Source: Vibrio galatheae
GTDB taxonomy: Bacteria > Pseudomonadota > Gammaproteobacteria > Enterobacterales > Vibrionaceae
Direction: 5' to 3'
Assembly (NCBI RefSeq): GCF_000967545.1
Contig: NZ_JXXV01000025.1
Span: 62,001-126,000 of the forward strand
DNA: 64,000 bases
Shown here: positions 9,716 to 18,266 of the stretch, in pieces
Numbering within the stretch: the first letter of the stretch is position 1
How the letters are laid out: each line of letters begins with the position of its first letter
Made by a program: the position numbers and the translations under genes
Notes under the pieces: model-generated
What the model saw: the letters and a program-made list of their open reading frames with translations, nothing else
The model's database searches: none
Told to the model about the DNA's origin: nothing

Positions 9716-9720
9716 TAATA

Positions 9721-9747
9721 AAAACCCATGCTCAGCATGGGTTTTTT
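9721..9747. terminator. Bidirectional terminator between parC and degS
   Basis: A perfect stem AAAACCCATGC / GCATGGGTTTT with a TCA loop is followed by a T-run. It lies between the convergent parC and degS. Confidence 0.92.
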
Positions 9748-9766
9748 ATTTGTCGTTTTGTTAGAT

Positions 9767-10831
9767 TTACTCGCGGGTATCTTCTCTAATTGTAACCGTC
9801 AATGTTGTCTCTACACCTTTACGTAAAACCAGTACATCTACTGTTGTCCCCGGTCTAAGTTCGGTGACAATGTCCATCACACTTTGTCGACCGTTAATCT
9901 TCTGCCCATCGATTTTTAGAATGATATCTTGAGTTTCAAAGCCCGCTTCTGCGGCAGGTCCGTTCGGGTCGATTCCTAACACGACAATACCACCCAGATG
10001 CTCGTTGCCGAGTAACCTTGAGGTGACCGAAGTTACGTCTTGACCGTCAATGCCAATATAGCCACGTATTACCCGTCCATCAGCAATGATTTTTTGCATG
10101 ATTTTATTAGCTAATGAGAAAGGAATGGCGAACGAAATGCCGTAAGTTTCGAGTTCAGTCGCTTGTTGGAAAGATGCGGTGTTAATGCCGACAAGTTCAC
10201 CGAGCGTGTTGACCAGAGCGCCGCCTGAATTACCTTCATTGATTGCAGCATCCGTTTGAATGAAAGCTTGATGACCATCCGCGCTAATTGAAGAGCGGCC
10301 GGTGGCGGAAATAATACCGAATGTGGTGGTTTGGCCTAGGTTATAGGGGTTGCCAATTGCCAGCACAATATCGCCCACTTTAGGTGAATATTGAGGGTTG
10401 AGCGGAATAACCGGTAGGTTTTCGCCTTCAACACGCAAAATCGCAATATCTGTTCGCCTGTCTTTACCAACCAGTTGAGCGGCGGCAATTCGCCCATCTT
10501 GTAGCGCGACAATGATTTGGTCGGCCTGAGCGACAACATGGTAATTGGTAATAATATAGCCTTTGTCACTAACAATGACCCCAGAGCCCAGCCCTTGAGT
10601 GAGTAATTTAGATCGATCGTTCTCTTGGTATTTACGACTGTATATGTTGACCACAGCAGGTGCTGCCTTGCGGACTGCTTGATTAAATGACACCTGGACA
10701 TCAGAGTAGTCAGTCACTGTGGGTTGAGTGGTTTGAGGAAGAATGTTTGACCGCAGAGACGGTACCGCGATTAATAGCAGAGCAGCCGTTGCTAAGCCTA
10801 AGCCAACAGAACGCAACATAAATTGCAGCAT
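9767..10831 (-). CDS. degS: Outer membrane stress sensor protease DegS
   Basis: The product has 354 residues from the ATG at 10831 (MLQFMLRSVGLGL), matching the usual 355. The longer frame to 10897 adds a stretch with no homology. One N-terminal hydrophobic segment anchors it in the inner membrane. The trypsin-like domain shows the triad His in TNYHVV, Asp in RRTDIAIL and Ser in NEGNSGGALV, and is followed by a single PDZ domain (GYIGIDG onward). DegS is activated by unfolded outer-membrane protein C-termini and starts the cleavage of RseA, releasing sigma-E. It lies 126 bases downstream of degQ on the same strand. Confidence 0.95.
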   Translation of the reverse strand: MLQFMLRSVGLGLATAALLLIAVPSLRSNILPQTTQPTVTDYSDVQVSFNQAVRKAAPAVVNIYSRKYQENDRSKLLTQGLGSGVIVSDKGYIITNYHVVAQADQIIVALQDGRIAAAQLVGKDRRTDIAILRVEGENLPVIPLNPQYSPKVGDIVLAIGNPYNLGQTTTFGIISATGRSSISADGHQAFIQTDAAINEGNSGGALVNTLGELVGINTASFQQATELETYGISFAIPFSLANKIMQKIIADGRVIRGYIGIDGQDVTSVTSRLLGNEHLGGIVVLGIDPNGPAAEAGFETQDIILKIDGQKINGRQSVMDIVTELRPGTTVDVLVLRKGVETTLTVTIREDTRE

Positions 10832-10957
10832 GCTTTCCTCGTGAAGGTCATAAATGGATAAGTTGGTGAAGAATAGCATTAGATGAGAAAATAACAAAAG
10901 GACAGCGTTTGATGCCGCTGTCCTTTTAAAGCGATATCGCGTTTTTAGCTAAGCTAA

Positions 10958-12325
10958 TTAGCGAATAACAAGATAAATACTTCGTTCGCCACGCTGGATA
11001 TTGAGTGCTAGTACACCGGATTGTTTTTCAACCACTTTTCTAAAGTCGGCTAAATTTTTCACCCGTTGACGGTTCACACCAATAATGATGTCCCCTTTTT
11101 GCAATTGGTACGCTTCCGCATTGGAACCTTCTTCTACGTCGCTGACTTTAACCCCTTGCACCTTATCACTGGCATTGGTATTGGTCAGTTGAGATCCTGA
11201 TAAGCCGTCGTGTAGCTTGTCGGCCGTGGTCTTGATGTTGGTTTGTTCTCCTAGTGTGACATCATAAGAGCTTTGTTTGCCGTCACGGATCACACCAAGC
11301 GTAATTTTTTTACCTGCGCCTAAGGTGGCGACTTTCGCCCGTAGCTCACTAAAAGAGTTAATCTCTTTGCCGTTAACGGAAACAATCACGTCACCGGCTT
11401 CAAGTCCGGCTTTATCCGCTGCGCTATCGGGGACTACTTGACTAACAAAGGCACCTTTACTCGATTCATAACCTAGCGCTTCAGCCAGTTCCGACGTGAT
11501 TTCTCCGCCCTGCACACCGAGCATGCCGCGTTTCACCTCACCAAATTCAAGAATTTGGTTGGTGAGATTGTTCATCATGTTAGACGGAATTGCGAAGCCA
11601 ATACCGACGTTGCCACCGTTTGGTCCCAAAATAGCGGTGTTGATGCCAATTAGTTCACCATTGAGGTTAACTAGTGCGCCACCTGAATTACCACTGTTGA
11701 TTGCCGCGTCGGTTTGAATAAAGTTTTCAAAGTTTTCTAGATTCAACCCGCTACGACCGAGTGCAGAGACTATCCCTGATGTGACGGTCTGACCTAGGCC
11801 GAATGGGTTACCAATCGCTACTGTGAAATCACCAACGCGCAGTTTATCTGAGTCTGCGATTTTAATCTCAGTTAGGTTCTTAGCTTGCTCTAATTTGACC
11901 AGTGCAATGTCCGACATTTGGTCGCCACCGACCAATTCCGCATCGTATTCACGACCATCGCGTAGTTTGACTCGTATCTTCTCCGCGCCATTAATGACGT
12001 GATAGTTGGTTACAATGTAGCCTTGATCAGCATCGATAATGACACCTGATCCTAAGCCTCTGAATGGGCGCTCTTGGAGCTGTTCGGCTGGGAAGTCAGG
12101 GCCGAAGAAAAAGCGAAACTGATCTGGGATTCGTTGTTTAGAAACTTGAGTGCCCTCAACTGAGATACTGACAACCGCGGGTGTCACTTTCTCAAGCATT
12201 GGAGCGAGACTGGGGAGCTGTTCGCCATCAACCATAAAAGGCAAAGCGGCCGTAGCCTGCATTGGTGTGATGATTGAACTTAGGCTTAAAGATAGAACGG
12301 TTAATGCAAGCAAAGGTTTTTTCAT
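10958..12325 (-). CDS. degQ: Periplasmic serine endoprotease DegQ/DegP
   Basis: The product is 455 residues with a Sec signal (MKKPLLALTVLSLSLSSIITP). The HtrA protease domain shows the triad motifs TNYHVI, MSDIALVKL and NSGNSGGALV. Two PDZ domains follow (about residues 270-350 and 370-455), which distinguishes it from DegS. It degrades or chaperones misfolded periplasmic and outer-membrane proteins. By length and the short LA-loop it is closer to DegQ, although in Vibrio this single gene is often named degP. A sigma-E-like promoter lies just upstream (12403-12431), consistent with envelope-stress control alongside degS. Confidence 0.94.
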   Translation of the reverse strand: MKKPLLALTVLSLSLSSIITPMQATAALPFMVDGEQLPSLAPMLEKVTPAVVSISVEGTQVSKQRIPDQFRFFFGPDFPAEQLQERPFRGLGSGVIIDADQGYIVTNYHVINGAEKIRVKLRDGREYDAELVGGDQMSDIALVKLEQAKNLTEIKIADSDKLRVGDFTVAIGNPFGLGQTVTSGIVSALGRSGLNLENFENFIQTDAAINSGNSGGALVNLNGELIGINTAILGPNGGNVGIGFAIPSNMMNNLTNQILEFGEVKRGMLGVQGGEITSELAEALGYESSKGAFVSQVVPDSAADKAGLEAGDVIVSVNGKEINSFSELRAKVATLGAGKKITLGVIRDGKQSSYDVTLGEQTNIKTTADKLHDGLSGSQLTNTNASDKVQGVKVSDVEEGSNAEAYQLQKGDIIIGVNRQRVKNLADFRKVVEKQSGVLALNIQRGERSIYLVIR

Positions 12326-12402
12326 CGGAAACTCCTCGTTAGTTAAGGACCTATCTCTGAAATTGGTTCAAAAAAACAAATTTCAATGGTCACTTGCAGG
12401 AG

Positions 12403-12431
12403 TTATGACTCAAAAACCTTTGCAAAGTTCA
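12403..12431 (-). promoter_or_regulatory. Sigma-E-like promoter of degQ
   Basis: On the minus strand TGAACTT (12431-12425) is followed, after 16 bases, by TCATAA (12408-12403). The -35 and the spacing match the sigma-E form (GAACTT, 16 bases, TCtgA) known for E. coli degP. It lies about 80 bases upstream of the degQ start and contains a 14-15-base near-palindrome also found upstream of tolC. Confidence 0.55.
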
Positions 12432-12448
12432 GCAAATATAGATTGCAA

Positions 12449-12907
12449 TTATGACGCTTTCGCCGATACCACGTCTTGAGAATCTAAAATCTCTTTTTTC
12501 TGTTCTTTCAGCAAGCCAGTAGAACCAGATGCATAATCTTTTGGCGCTTCGCTTAGAGGCGCTAGATCGATGTCGTGGTGTATCTCTGATTCGTCAGTCG
12601 ATTTCTGGGTAATCTTTTTCACAAATGGGTTATCTTGATCTGGGATATTCGGTAACAGCTCCGAAGAGGTCTTCGCCATTTGTTGGTACAGCTTAGTGTA
12701 CTCTTTTCCGAGTGAATCCAGCATTTCCGCCGTTTGAGCAAAATGATCGGCAAGATCTTGTTTTTGCTGTTCTAATTCAAACTTGGCATTCTCTAGATCT
12801 TTTTGCACGCTCTTTTGTTTTTTGTAACCAGGCGTTGTTAAGCGAGAAATGACGACTCCCAACACTGCACCGATAAGCAAACCTACAAGGGCATAAATCC
12901 AAGGCAT
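12449..12907 (-). CDS. zapG: Z-ring associated protein ZapG (YhcB, DUF1043)
   Basis: The product is 152 residues. An N-terminal transmembrane helix with a small-residue pattern (WIYALVGLLIGAVLGVVISRL) is followed by a long coiled coil (about residues 33-85, heptads rich in K, E and Q). The conserved segment SSELLPNIPDQDNPFVKK is diagnostic of the DUF1043 family. In E. coli YhcB/ZapG links cell division and envelope synthesis, interacting with divisome and elongasome parts. The tail is low-complexity and acidic. It is divergent from zapE, another division-associated gene, an arrangement also seen in E. coli (yhcB-yhcM). Confidence 0.92.
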   Translation of the reverse strand: MPWIYALVGLLIGAVLGVVISRLTTPGYKKQKSVQKDLENAKFELEQQKQDLADHFAQTAEMLDSLGKEYTKLYQQMAKTSSELLPNIPDQDNPFVKKITQKSTDESEIHHDIDLAPLSEAPKDYASGSTGLLKEQKKEILDSQDVVSAKAS

Positions 12908-13059
12908 AATTGCTCCTTATCATTGTTATTTAACATGTTTTTTACTGGTTAGTTACACATGTTCAAATCACATGGTACTATGAGAACTTAAGCCAATAAA
13001 GAAAAATGCATGTGCTCTACATAGCAGTTTGACAGTCTTCTTGAGTAGGTAAAGAAGCA

Positions 13060-14166
13060 ATGACCCCATTAGAAATTTATAACAACGATATAAAACAGCA
13101 TGGTTTTCAAAAGGATGCTGCGCAGCTACAAGCGGTTTCGGCGCTTGATAAGCTCTATCATGAATTTATTGACTATATCAATACACCAGTCGAGCAGTCC
13201 GTAGGATGGAAAAGCTGGTTTGTGAAAAAGCAATCTAAGAAGGCTCAATCCCCAAAAGGACTCTACTTTTGGGGAGGAGTAGGGCGCGGTAAAACTTATC
13301 TGATGGATACTTTTTTTGAGGCTTTGCCAACAGACAAAAAGATGCGCGTTCATTTTCACCGATTTATGTATCGCGTCCATGATGAGTTAAATGGATTGGG
13401 TGATGTTAATGATCCACTAGAGCTGGTGGCTGATAAATTTAAAGCGGAAGCGGAGATCATCTGTTTTGATGAGTTTTTTGTCTCTGACATCACCGATGCC
13501 ATGATTCTGGGGACGCTATTCCAAGCGTTGTTTAAGCGTGGAGTTATTTTGGTCGCAACGTCCAATATTCCTCCTGAAGATCTATATCGCAATGGTTTGC
13601 AACGCGCGCGATTCTTACCTGCGATCGCGCTGATTCAAGAAAATTGTCAAATATTGAATGTTGATAGTGGTATTGATTATCGCTTGCGCACGTTGGAGCA
13701 GGCTGAAATCTACCACTCCCCACTTGATGAACAAGCGAATAGAAACTTACGCCACTACTATGAGCAGCTAGTTGGTGAAGGCAAAGCCGCGTTGAGTACG
13801 ATTGAAATCAACCATCGTGAAATCGCCATCATTCAAGCGTCAGACGGGGTATTGCACGCGAGCTTTGAACAATTATGCCAGTCGGCACGTAGCCAAAATG
13901 ACTATATTGAGATTTCTCGCCTCTACCATACAGTGCTGCTCTCCGATGTTAGATTGATGGATAGAAGCATTGATGATGCGGCAAGACGTTTTATTGCCTT
14001 AGTTGATGAGTTCTATGAACGTCATGTCAAATTGATCATTTCCGCAGAGGTGCCTTTAGATAGCTTATATGCGGGAGGGCAACTTGAGTTCGAATTTAAA
14101 CGCTGTCAGTCCCGTTTGATTGAAATGCAAAGCCATGATTATTTGGCGAAAGAACATTTGGCTTAA
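13060..14166 (+). CDS. zapE: Cell division ATPase ZapE (AFG1-like)
   Basis: The product has 368 residues. It is an AFG1-type AAA ATPase with Walker A GGVGRGKT (about residues 72-79), Walker B ICFDEFFVSDI and the sensor-1 segment VATSNIPPEDLY. In E. coli ZapE acts on the Z-ring under stress or low oxygen and lowers FtsZ polymer stability in an ATP-dependent way. It is transcribed alone, divergently from zapG, and ends about 80 bases before the rplM promoter. Confidence 0.94.
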   Translation: MTPLEIYNNDIKQHGFQKDAAQLQAVSALDKLYHEFIDYINTPVEQSVGWKSWFVKKQSKKAQSPKGLYFWGGVGRGKTYLMDTFFEALPTDKKMRVHFHRFMYRVHDELNGLGDVNDPLELVADKFKAEAEIICFDEFFVSDITDAMILGTLFQALFKRGVILVATSNIPPEDLYRNGLQRARFLPAIALIQENCQILNVDSGIDYRLRTLEQAEIYHSPLDEQANRNLRHYYEQLVGEGKAALSTIEINHREIAIIQASDGVLHASFEQLCQSARSQNDYIEISRLYHTVLLSDVRLMDRSIDDAARRFIALVDEFYERHVKLIISAEVPLDSLYAGGQLEFEFKRCQSRLIEMQSHDYLAKEHLA

Positions 14167-14245
14167 CCTAGGCTGGCGTGCGTTGGTCTGAATAAAAAAA
14201 TGAAATTTTCATACGAAAAAAGGTGATTTTTTCAACTGACTTCTC

Positions 14246-14410
14246 TATAATCCTGCGACCCACCGTTACTGCAGACCTTATTATCGAAGGTATTTCGACA
14301 TAACGGGTCGAGAGTGCCAACCACTCGAAGGGGTGTTGACTGGACTCTTAGTCAGTGGGAGCGAAAGCTCCTTAAGTGTAAATTTAATTATTGAACGGGT
14401 TATTATTAGC
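14246..14410 (+). promoter_or_regulatory. rplM-rpsI promoter (-10) and structured leader
   Basis: A consensus -10, TATAAT at 14246-14251, is followed by a GC-rich discriminator; the -35 is poor. The leader of roughly 150 bases holds three perfect short hairpins: GAGTG/CACTC (14312-14326), TGACT/AGTCA (14337-14354) and GGAGC-GAAA-GCTCC (14358-14371). Autogenous control of rplM-rpsI by L13 is known in E. coli; whether these hairpins serve that role here is inferred. Confidence 0.5.
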
Positions 14411-14839
14411 ATGAAAACTTTCGTTGCTAAACCAGAAACTGTAAAACGCGACTGGTACGTTGTAGACGCTGAAGGTAAAACTCTTGGCCGTCTAGCAAGT
14501 GAAATTGCATCTCGCCTACGTGGCAAACACAAAGCTGAATACACTCCACACTGTGACACTGGTGATTACATCATCGTTGTTAACGCGGAGAAAGTTACTG
14601 TAACTGGTAACAAGGCTAAAGGTAAGATTTACCACCGTCACTCTGAATTCCCAGGCGGCCTAAAATCAATCAGCTTCGAGAAGCTAATTGATCGTAAGCC
14701 TGAGATGGCTCTTGAACTAGCAGTTAAAGGTATGCTACCACGTGGTCCTCTTGGCCGTGCTATGTACCGTAAGCTGAAAGTTTACGCTGGCGCTGAGCAC
14801 AACCATGCTGCTCAACAACCACAAGTACTAGACATCTAA
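14411..14839 (+). CDS. rplM: 50S ribosomal protein L13
   Basis: The product is 142 residues, the standard length, from the ATG at 14411 ([20 protein letters not shown]). The frame extends 26 codons upstream but into the structured leader. Conserved segments [28 protein letters not shown] and [20 protein letters not shown] identify it clearly. L13 is an early-assembly protein of the large subunit. It is followed 15 bases later by rpsI, the universal bacterial pair, and shows the strongly biased codon use of highly expressed genes. Confidence 0.98.
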   Translation: MKTFVAKPETVKRDWYVVDAEGKTLGRLASEIASRLRGKHKAEYTPHCDTGDYIIVVNAEKVTVTGNKAKGKIYHRHSEFPGGLKSISFEKLIDRKPEMALELAVKGMLPRGPLGRAMYRKLKVYAGAEHNHAAQQPQVLDI

Positions 14840-14854
14840 TCGGGGATTTCGAAA

Positions 14855-15247
14855 ATGGCAGATAATCAATACTACGGTACTGGCCGTCGCAAAAGCTCAG
14901 CTGCACGTGTTTTTGTTAAACCAGGTAGCGGCAACATCGTAATCAACAAGCGTAGCCTTGATGAGTACTTCGGTCGCCCAACTTCTCGCATGGTTGTTAA
15001 ACAGCCTCTAGAGCTAGTTGAACTAACTGAGAAACTAGACCTATACGTTACTGTTAAAGGTGGCGGTATTTCAGGTCAAGCAGGTGCTATCCGTCACGGT
15101 ATCACACGTGCTCTAATGGAATACGATGAGTCTCTACGTCCTACTCTACGTGCTGCGGGTTACGTTACTCGTGACGCTCGTTGCGTTGAACGTAAGAAAG
15201 TTGGTCTACGTAAAGCACGTCGTCGTCCACAGTTCTCTAAGCGTTAA
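14855..15247 (+). CDS. rpsI: 30S ribosomal protein S9
   Basis: The product is 130 residues, ending in the basic tail [18 protein letters not shown], whose last residues contact P-site t[20 protein letters not shown] at the N-terminus and [15 protein letters not shown] in the middle are diagnostic. It is in an operon with rplM, with the stop overlapped by the first of three hairpins at the 3' end. Confidence 0.98.
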   Translation: MADNQYYGTGRRKSSAARVFVKPGSGNIVINKRSLDEYFGRPTSRMVVKQPLELVELTEKLDLYVTVKGGGISGQAGAIRHGITRALMEYDESLRPTLRAAGYVTRDARCVERKKVGLRKARRRPQFSKR

Positions 15248-15265
15248 TCTTTTTTCGAAAAGATT
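15246..15265 (+). other. Hairpin at the rpsI stop codon
   Basis: A perfect 8-bp stem AATCTTTT / AAAAGATT with a TTCG loop begins within the rpsI stop codon. A second hairpin, CCAATAT-TT-ATATTGG, lies at 15271-15286, before the terminator. The role is unknown; 3'-end protection of the message is one possibility. Confidence 0.5.
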
Positions 15266-15297
15266 CGCTTCCAATATTTATATTGGAACGTGGTACC

Positions 15298-15326
15298 AAA
15301 AGCCTGGCTTATCGCCAGGCTTTTTT
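15298..15326 (+). terminator. Terminator of the rplM-rpsI operon
   Basis: The stem AAAAGCCTGGC / GCCAGGCTTTT with a 5-base loop is followed by six T. Confidence 0.93.
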
Positions 15327-15449
15327 GTTTTTGTCGATTTAAAAAGTCCTTTCCCTGCGCTACTTATCGTTTGATTTCTCTCACTTAACCTCCTTTTGTG
15401 ACCTCATAGGCGATTCGCCTCACAAATGTTACAAAAAGGTAGCTTTATC

Positions 15450-15478
15450 TTGTCAAAAAGTAGGGTTTTATTTATCAT
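15450..15478 (+). promoter_or_regulatory. Promoter for petABC
   Basis: TTGTCA at 15450-15455, 17-base spacer, TATCAT at 15473-15478. It lies about 100 bases upstream of petA, in the 329-base gap after rpsI that otherwise contains only the rpsI 3' hairpins and terminator. Confidence 0.55.
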
Positions 15479-15576
15479 TTGCCATCAAATAAATACAACT
15501 AAATTCGTATTTTGTTAGCCATGCTCTTTAAGCGGAATAACAATAATCCACAAGGAGCAAATGGGAGAATGTTTGG

Positions 15577-16170
15577 ATGAGCAATGCGCCTTTAAATAAC
15601 GGTCGCAGACGTTTCTTAACCGCAACAACAGCTGTTGTTGGTGGTTTGGGAGCAGCTGCTGTCGCCGTTCCTTTTATAAAATCTTGGAACCCAAGTGAAA
15701 AAGCCAAAGCTGCGGGTGCCCCTGTTGAAGTTGATATCGGTAAACTTGAAGAAGGGCAAATGGTACGCGTCGAATGGCGTGGCAAGCCTGTTTGGGTTGT
15801 ACGCCGTGCACAAACTGTAGTTGAAGGGCTAAAAGCGATTGACGGTCAATTACGCGATCCGTCATCCGGTGAAGAACAACAACCAACTTATGCTCAGAAT
15901 GCTTATCGCTCAATCAAGCCTGAATATTTTGTTGCAGTCGGTATCTGTACTCACCTTGGTTGTTCTCCAACCTATTTGCCTGACAGTTTTAGCGAACAAG
16001 TTCAGGGTGTTAAGTCAGGTTTCTTCTGTCCATGTCACGGCTCTAAGTTCGACATGGCCGGACGTGTATTCCAAGGCGTTCCAGCGCCACTAAACCTAGT
16101 TGTTCCAAAACACATGTATTTAAGCGATACACGAATCCTTATCGGTGTTGACGAAGAAGGGGAGGCATAA
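15577..16170 (+). CDS. petA: Ubiquinol-cytochrome c reductase Rieske iron-sulfur subunit
   Basis: The product is 197 residues. A Tat-type N-terminus (NGRRRFLTATTAVVGG) merges into the single membrane anchor. The 2Fe-2S cluster ligands are in CTHLGC and CPCHGS, with the expected spacing. It is the high-potential subunit of the bc1 complex, moving electrons from ubiquinol at the Qo site to cytochrome c1. A GGAG ribosome site lies 9 bases before the ATG. A 12-codon out-of-frame mini-ORF (15561-15599) overlaps the start. The stop overlaps the petB start by one base, so petABC are translationally linked. Confidence 0.97.
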   Translation: MSNAPLNNGRRRFLTATTAVVGGLGAAAVAVPFIKSWNPSEKAKAAGAPVEVDIGKLEEGQMVRVEWRGKPVWVVRRAQTVVEGLKAIDGQLRDPSSGEEQQPTYAQNAYRSIKPEYFVAVGICTHLGCSPTYLPDSFSEQVQGVKSGFFCPCHGSKFDMAGRVFQGVPAPLNLVVPKHMYLSDTRILIGVDEEGEA

Positions 16171-17435
16171 TGCAAGCTCTACTTGATTGGGTAGAAAAAC
16201 GCATACCCGCAATGAATGCGTACAAGAAGCACCTTTCTGAGTATCCGATGCCGAAGAACTTCAACTTCTGGTATCTATTTGGCTCACTAGCGATGCTTGT
16301 TTTGGTAAACCAAATCCTGACGGGTATTTGGCTTACTATGAACTATGTACCATCAGGTGATGGTGCCTTTGCGTCAATTGAATACATCATGCGTGATGTT
16401 GAATACGGTTGGCTACTTCGCTACATGCATTCGACTGGTGCATCAGCTTTCTTCGTGGTTGTTTACTTGCATATGTTCCGTGGTCTTATCTACGGTTCAT
16501 ACCAGAAACCACGTGAGCTACTGTGGATCTTTGGCATGCTAATCTTCCTTGTGTTGATGGCGGAAGCATTCATGGGTTACCTACTTCCATGGGGACAAAT
16601 GTCTTACTGGGGTGCTCAGGTAATCATTTCTCTATTTGGTGCGATCCCTGTCATCGGTGATGACCTAACACTATGGATTCGTGGTGACTACGTTATCTCA
16701 GGTGCGACACTGAACCGTTTTTTTGCCTTGCACGTAATCGCATTGCCAATCGTACTGCTGCTATTGATTGTTTTACACGTTCTAGCATTGCATGAGGTAG
16801 GTTCAAACAACCCTGACGGCATCGACACTAAGCTGCCTAAAGGTTCAATGGGCGACGATTACAAAACTCAGTTCAAGTTCCATGATGACTACACCAAGAA
16901 GTATGACATCATTGACTCTATTCCTTTCCATCCATACGGTACGGTTAAGGATATGGTTGGTGTCGCAGGATTCTTGTTCTTGTTCTGTTATGTTCTGCTC
17001 TTCAACCCAGAGATGGGAGGCTACTTCCTAGAGCCGCCTAACTTTGAAGCAGCAAACCCACTGAAAACACCTGAGCACATAGCTCCTGTATGGTATTTCA
17101 CACCGTTCTACGCGATTTTGCGTGCGGTTCCAGACAAGCTAATCGGTGTGATCGCGATGGGTGCTTCGATTGCGGTTCTATTCGTACTGCCTTGGCTAGA
17201 CCGTTGTCGTGTGCGTTCTTACCGCTACCGTAGTAAGTTCCATTTATTTAATATCATCCAGTTCACGATCAGCTTTATCGCGTTGGGTATTCTTGGTGCG
17301 CTACCAGCAACACCGACCTACACGCTATTGGCTCAGATCTTCAGCTTAGCTTACTTCATGTTCTTTGTATTGCTGTACTTCTACAGTAAGAACGAAGCGA
17401 CTAAGCCACTACCAGAAAGGGTGACATTCAAATGA
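16170..17435 (+). CDS. petB: Ubiquinol-cytochrome c reductase cytochrome b subunit
   Basis: The product is 421 residues with about eight to nine hydrophobic helices. The haem b ligands are the histidines in RYMHSTGASAFF and in the helix FFALHVIALPIVLLLLIVLHV. The Qo-site signature appears as PEH in KTPEHIAPVWYF (the PEWY family motif varies here at the Trp position of the window read). It is the quinone-binding core of the bc1 complex. It overlaps petA by 1 base and petC by 4. Confidence 0.96.
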   Translation: MQALLDWVEKRIPAMNAYKKHLSEYPMPKNFNFWYLFGSLAMLVLVNQILTGIWLTMNYVPSGDGAFASIEYIMRDVEYGWLLRYMHSTGASAFFVVVYLHMFRGLIYGSYQKPRELLWIFGMLIFLVLMAEAFMGYLLPWGQMSYWGAQVIISLFGAIPVIGDDLTLWIRGDYVISGATLNRFFALHVIALPIVLLLLIVLHVLALHEVGSNNPDGIDTKLPKGSMGDDYKTQFKFHDDYTKKYDIIDSIPFHPYGTVKDMVGVAGFLFLFCYVLLFNPEMGGYFLEPPNFEAANPLKTPEHIAPVWYFTPFYAILRAVPDKLIGVIAMGASIAVLFVLPWLDRCRVRSYRYRSKFHLFNIIQFTISFIALGILGALPATPTYTLLAQIFSLAYFMFFVLLYFYSKNEATKPLPERVTFK

Positions 17436-18169
17436 AAAAATGGATTGTAATTTTATTTGCAATGCTGCCTTCATTGGCAATGGCAGCGGGTGCGAACGTA
17501 CCACTTGATAAAGCAAACAATGACCTGGGTGATCAAGCATCACTGCAAAACGGTGCGAAACTGTTCATGAACTACTGTTTCGGCTGTCACTCAGCGCAAT
17601 ATCAACGTTACGAGCGTGTTGCTCGCGACATTGGTATTCCTCTCGATCTGCTTAAAGAAAACCTCATCTTCAACCCTGAAGCAAAAGTGGGTGATTTGAT
17701 GGAGAACGCGATTCCTGAGACGTCAGCGGCGAAGTGGTTCGGTGCTCCACCACCAGATCTTACCTTAGTCGCTCGTGTTCGTGGTACAGATTGGTTATAC
17801 ACCTACTTACGTTCATTCTACGAAGATCCAAGTCGTCCGTTTGGCGTTAACAACATTGTTTTCCCAAGTGTTGGTATGCCTCACGTGCTAGAAGAGCTAC
17901 AGGGTATTCCTAAGCCAGTTTTCGAAACTCATATGGTTGACGGCAAAGAAGTTAAAAAAGTGGTTGGCGTACAATCAAGTGGTACTGGTGAGCTCAACAG
18001 CGATGAGTACGATGATGCAGTACGTGACCTAGTGAACTTCTTAGAGTACTCAGGCGACCCAGTGAAACTAGAGCGTCATGCGCTTGGTTGGTGGGTAATG
18101 GCGTTCTTAGTGATCTTCACTATTGTCGTTGTGCTTCTCAAGAAAGAGTATTGGCGTGATGTGCACTAA
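17432..18169 (+). CDS. petC: Ubiquinol-cytochrome c reductase cytochrome c1
   Basis: The product is 245 residues. It has a Sec signal (MKKWIVILFAMLPSLAMA), a single haem c site CFGCH near residue 49-53, and a C-terminal membrane anchor (WWVMAFLVIFTIVVVLL) followed by a positively charged tail. The axial Met is expected in the segment SVGMPHVLEE. Cytochrome c1 passes electrons from the Rieske cluster to soluble cytochrome c on the periplasmic side. It is the last gene of petABC and is followed by a strong terminator. Confidence 0.96.
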   Translation: MKKWIVILFAMLPSLAMAAGANVPLDKANNDLGDQASLQNGAKLFMNYCFGCHSAQYQRYERVARDIGIPLDLLKENLIFNPEAKVGDLMENAIPETSAAKWFGAPPPDLTLVARVRGTDWLYTYLRSFYEDPSRPFGVNNIVFPSVGMPHVLEELQGIPKPVFETHMVDGKEVKKVVGVQSSGTGELNSDEYDDAVRDLVNFLEYSGDPVKLERHALGWWVMAFLVIFTIVVVLLKKEYWRDVH

Positions 18170-18209
18170 TTGTGCTATCATGCCGTGCTAATTCCGATTT
18201 TTTAAACTT

Positions 18210-18239
18210 AACAATGGAGGCTTAGCCTCCATTGTTTTT
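18210..18239 (+). terminator. Terminator of petABC
   Basis: A perfect 12-bp stem AACAATGGAGGC / GCCTCCATTGTT with a TTA loop is followed by T5. It ends 28 bases before sspA. Confidence 0.93.
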
Positions 18240-18266
18240 ATATTTGTAAGTGTGCTGGAGGGCTCC

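Noticed and set aside
15561-15599. 12-codon mini-ORF overlapping the petA start as a leader peptide
   Set aside because: Too short, its ribosome site is too close to the ATG, and the petA start has its own GGAG.
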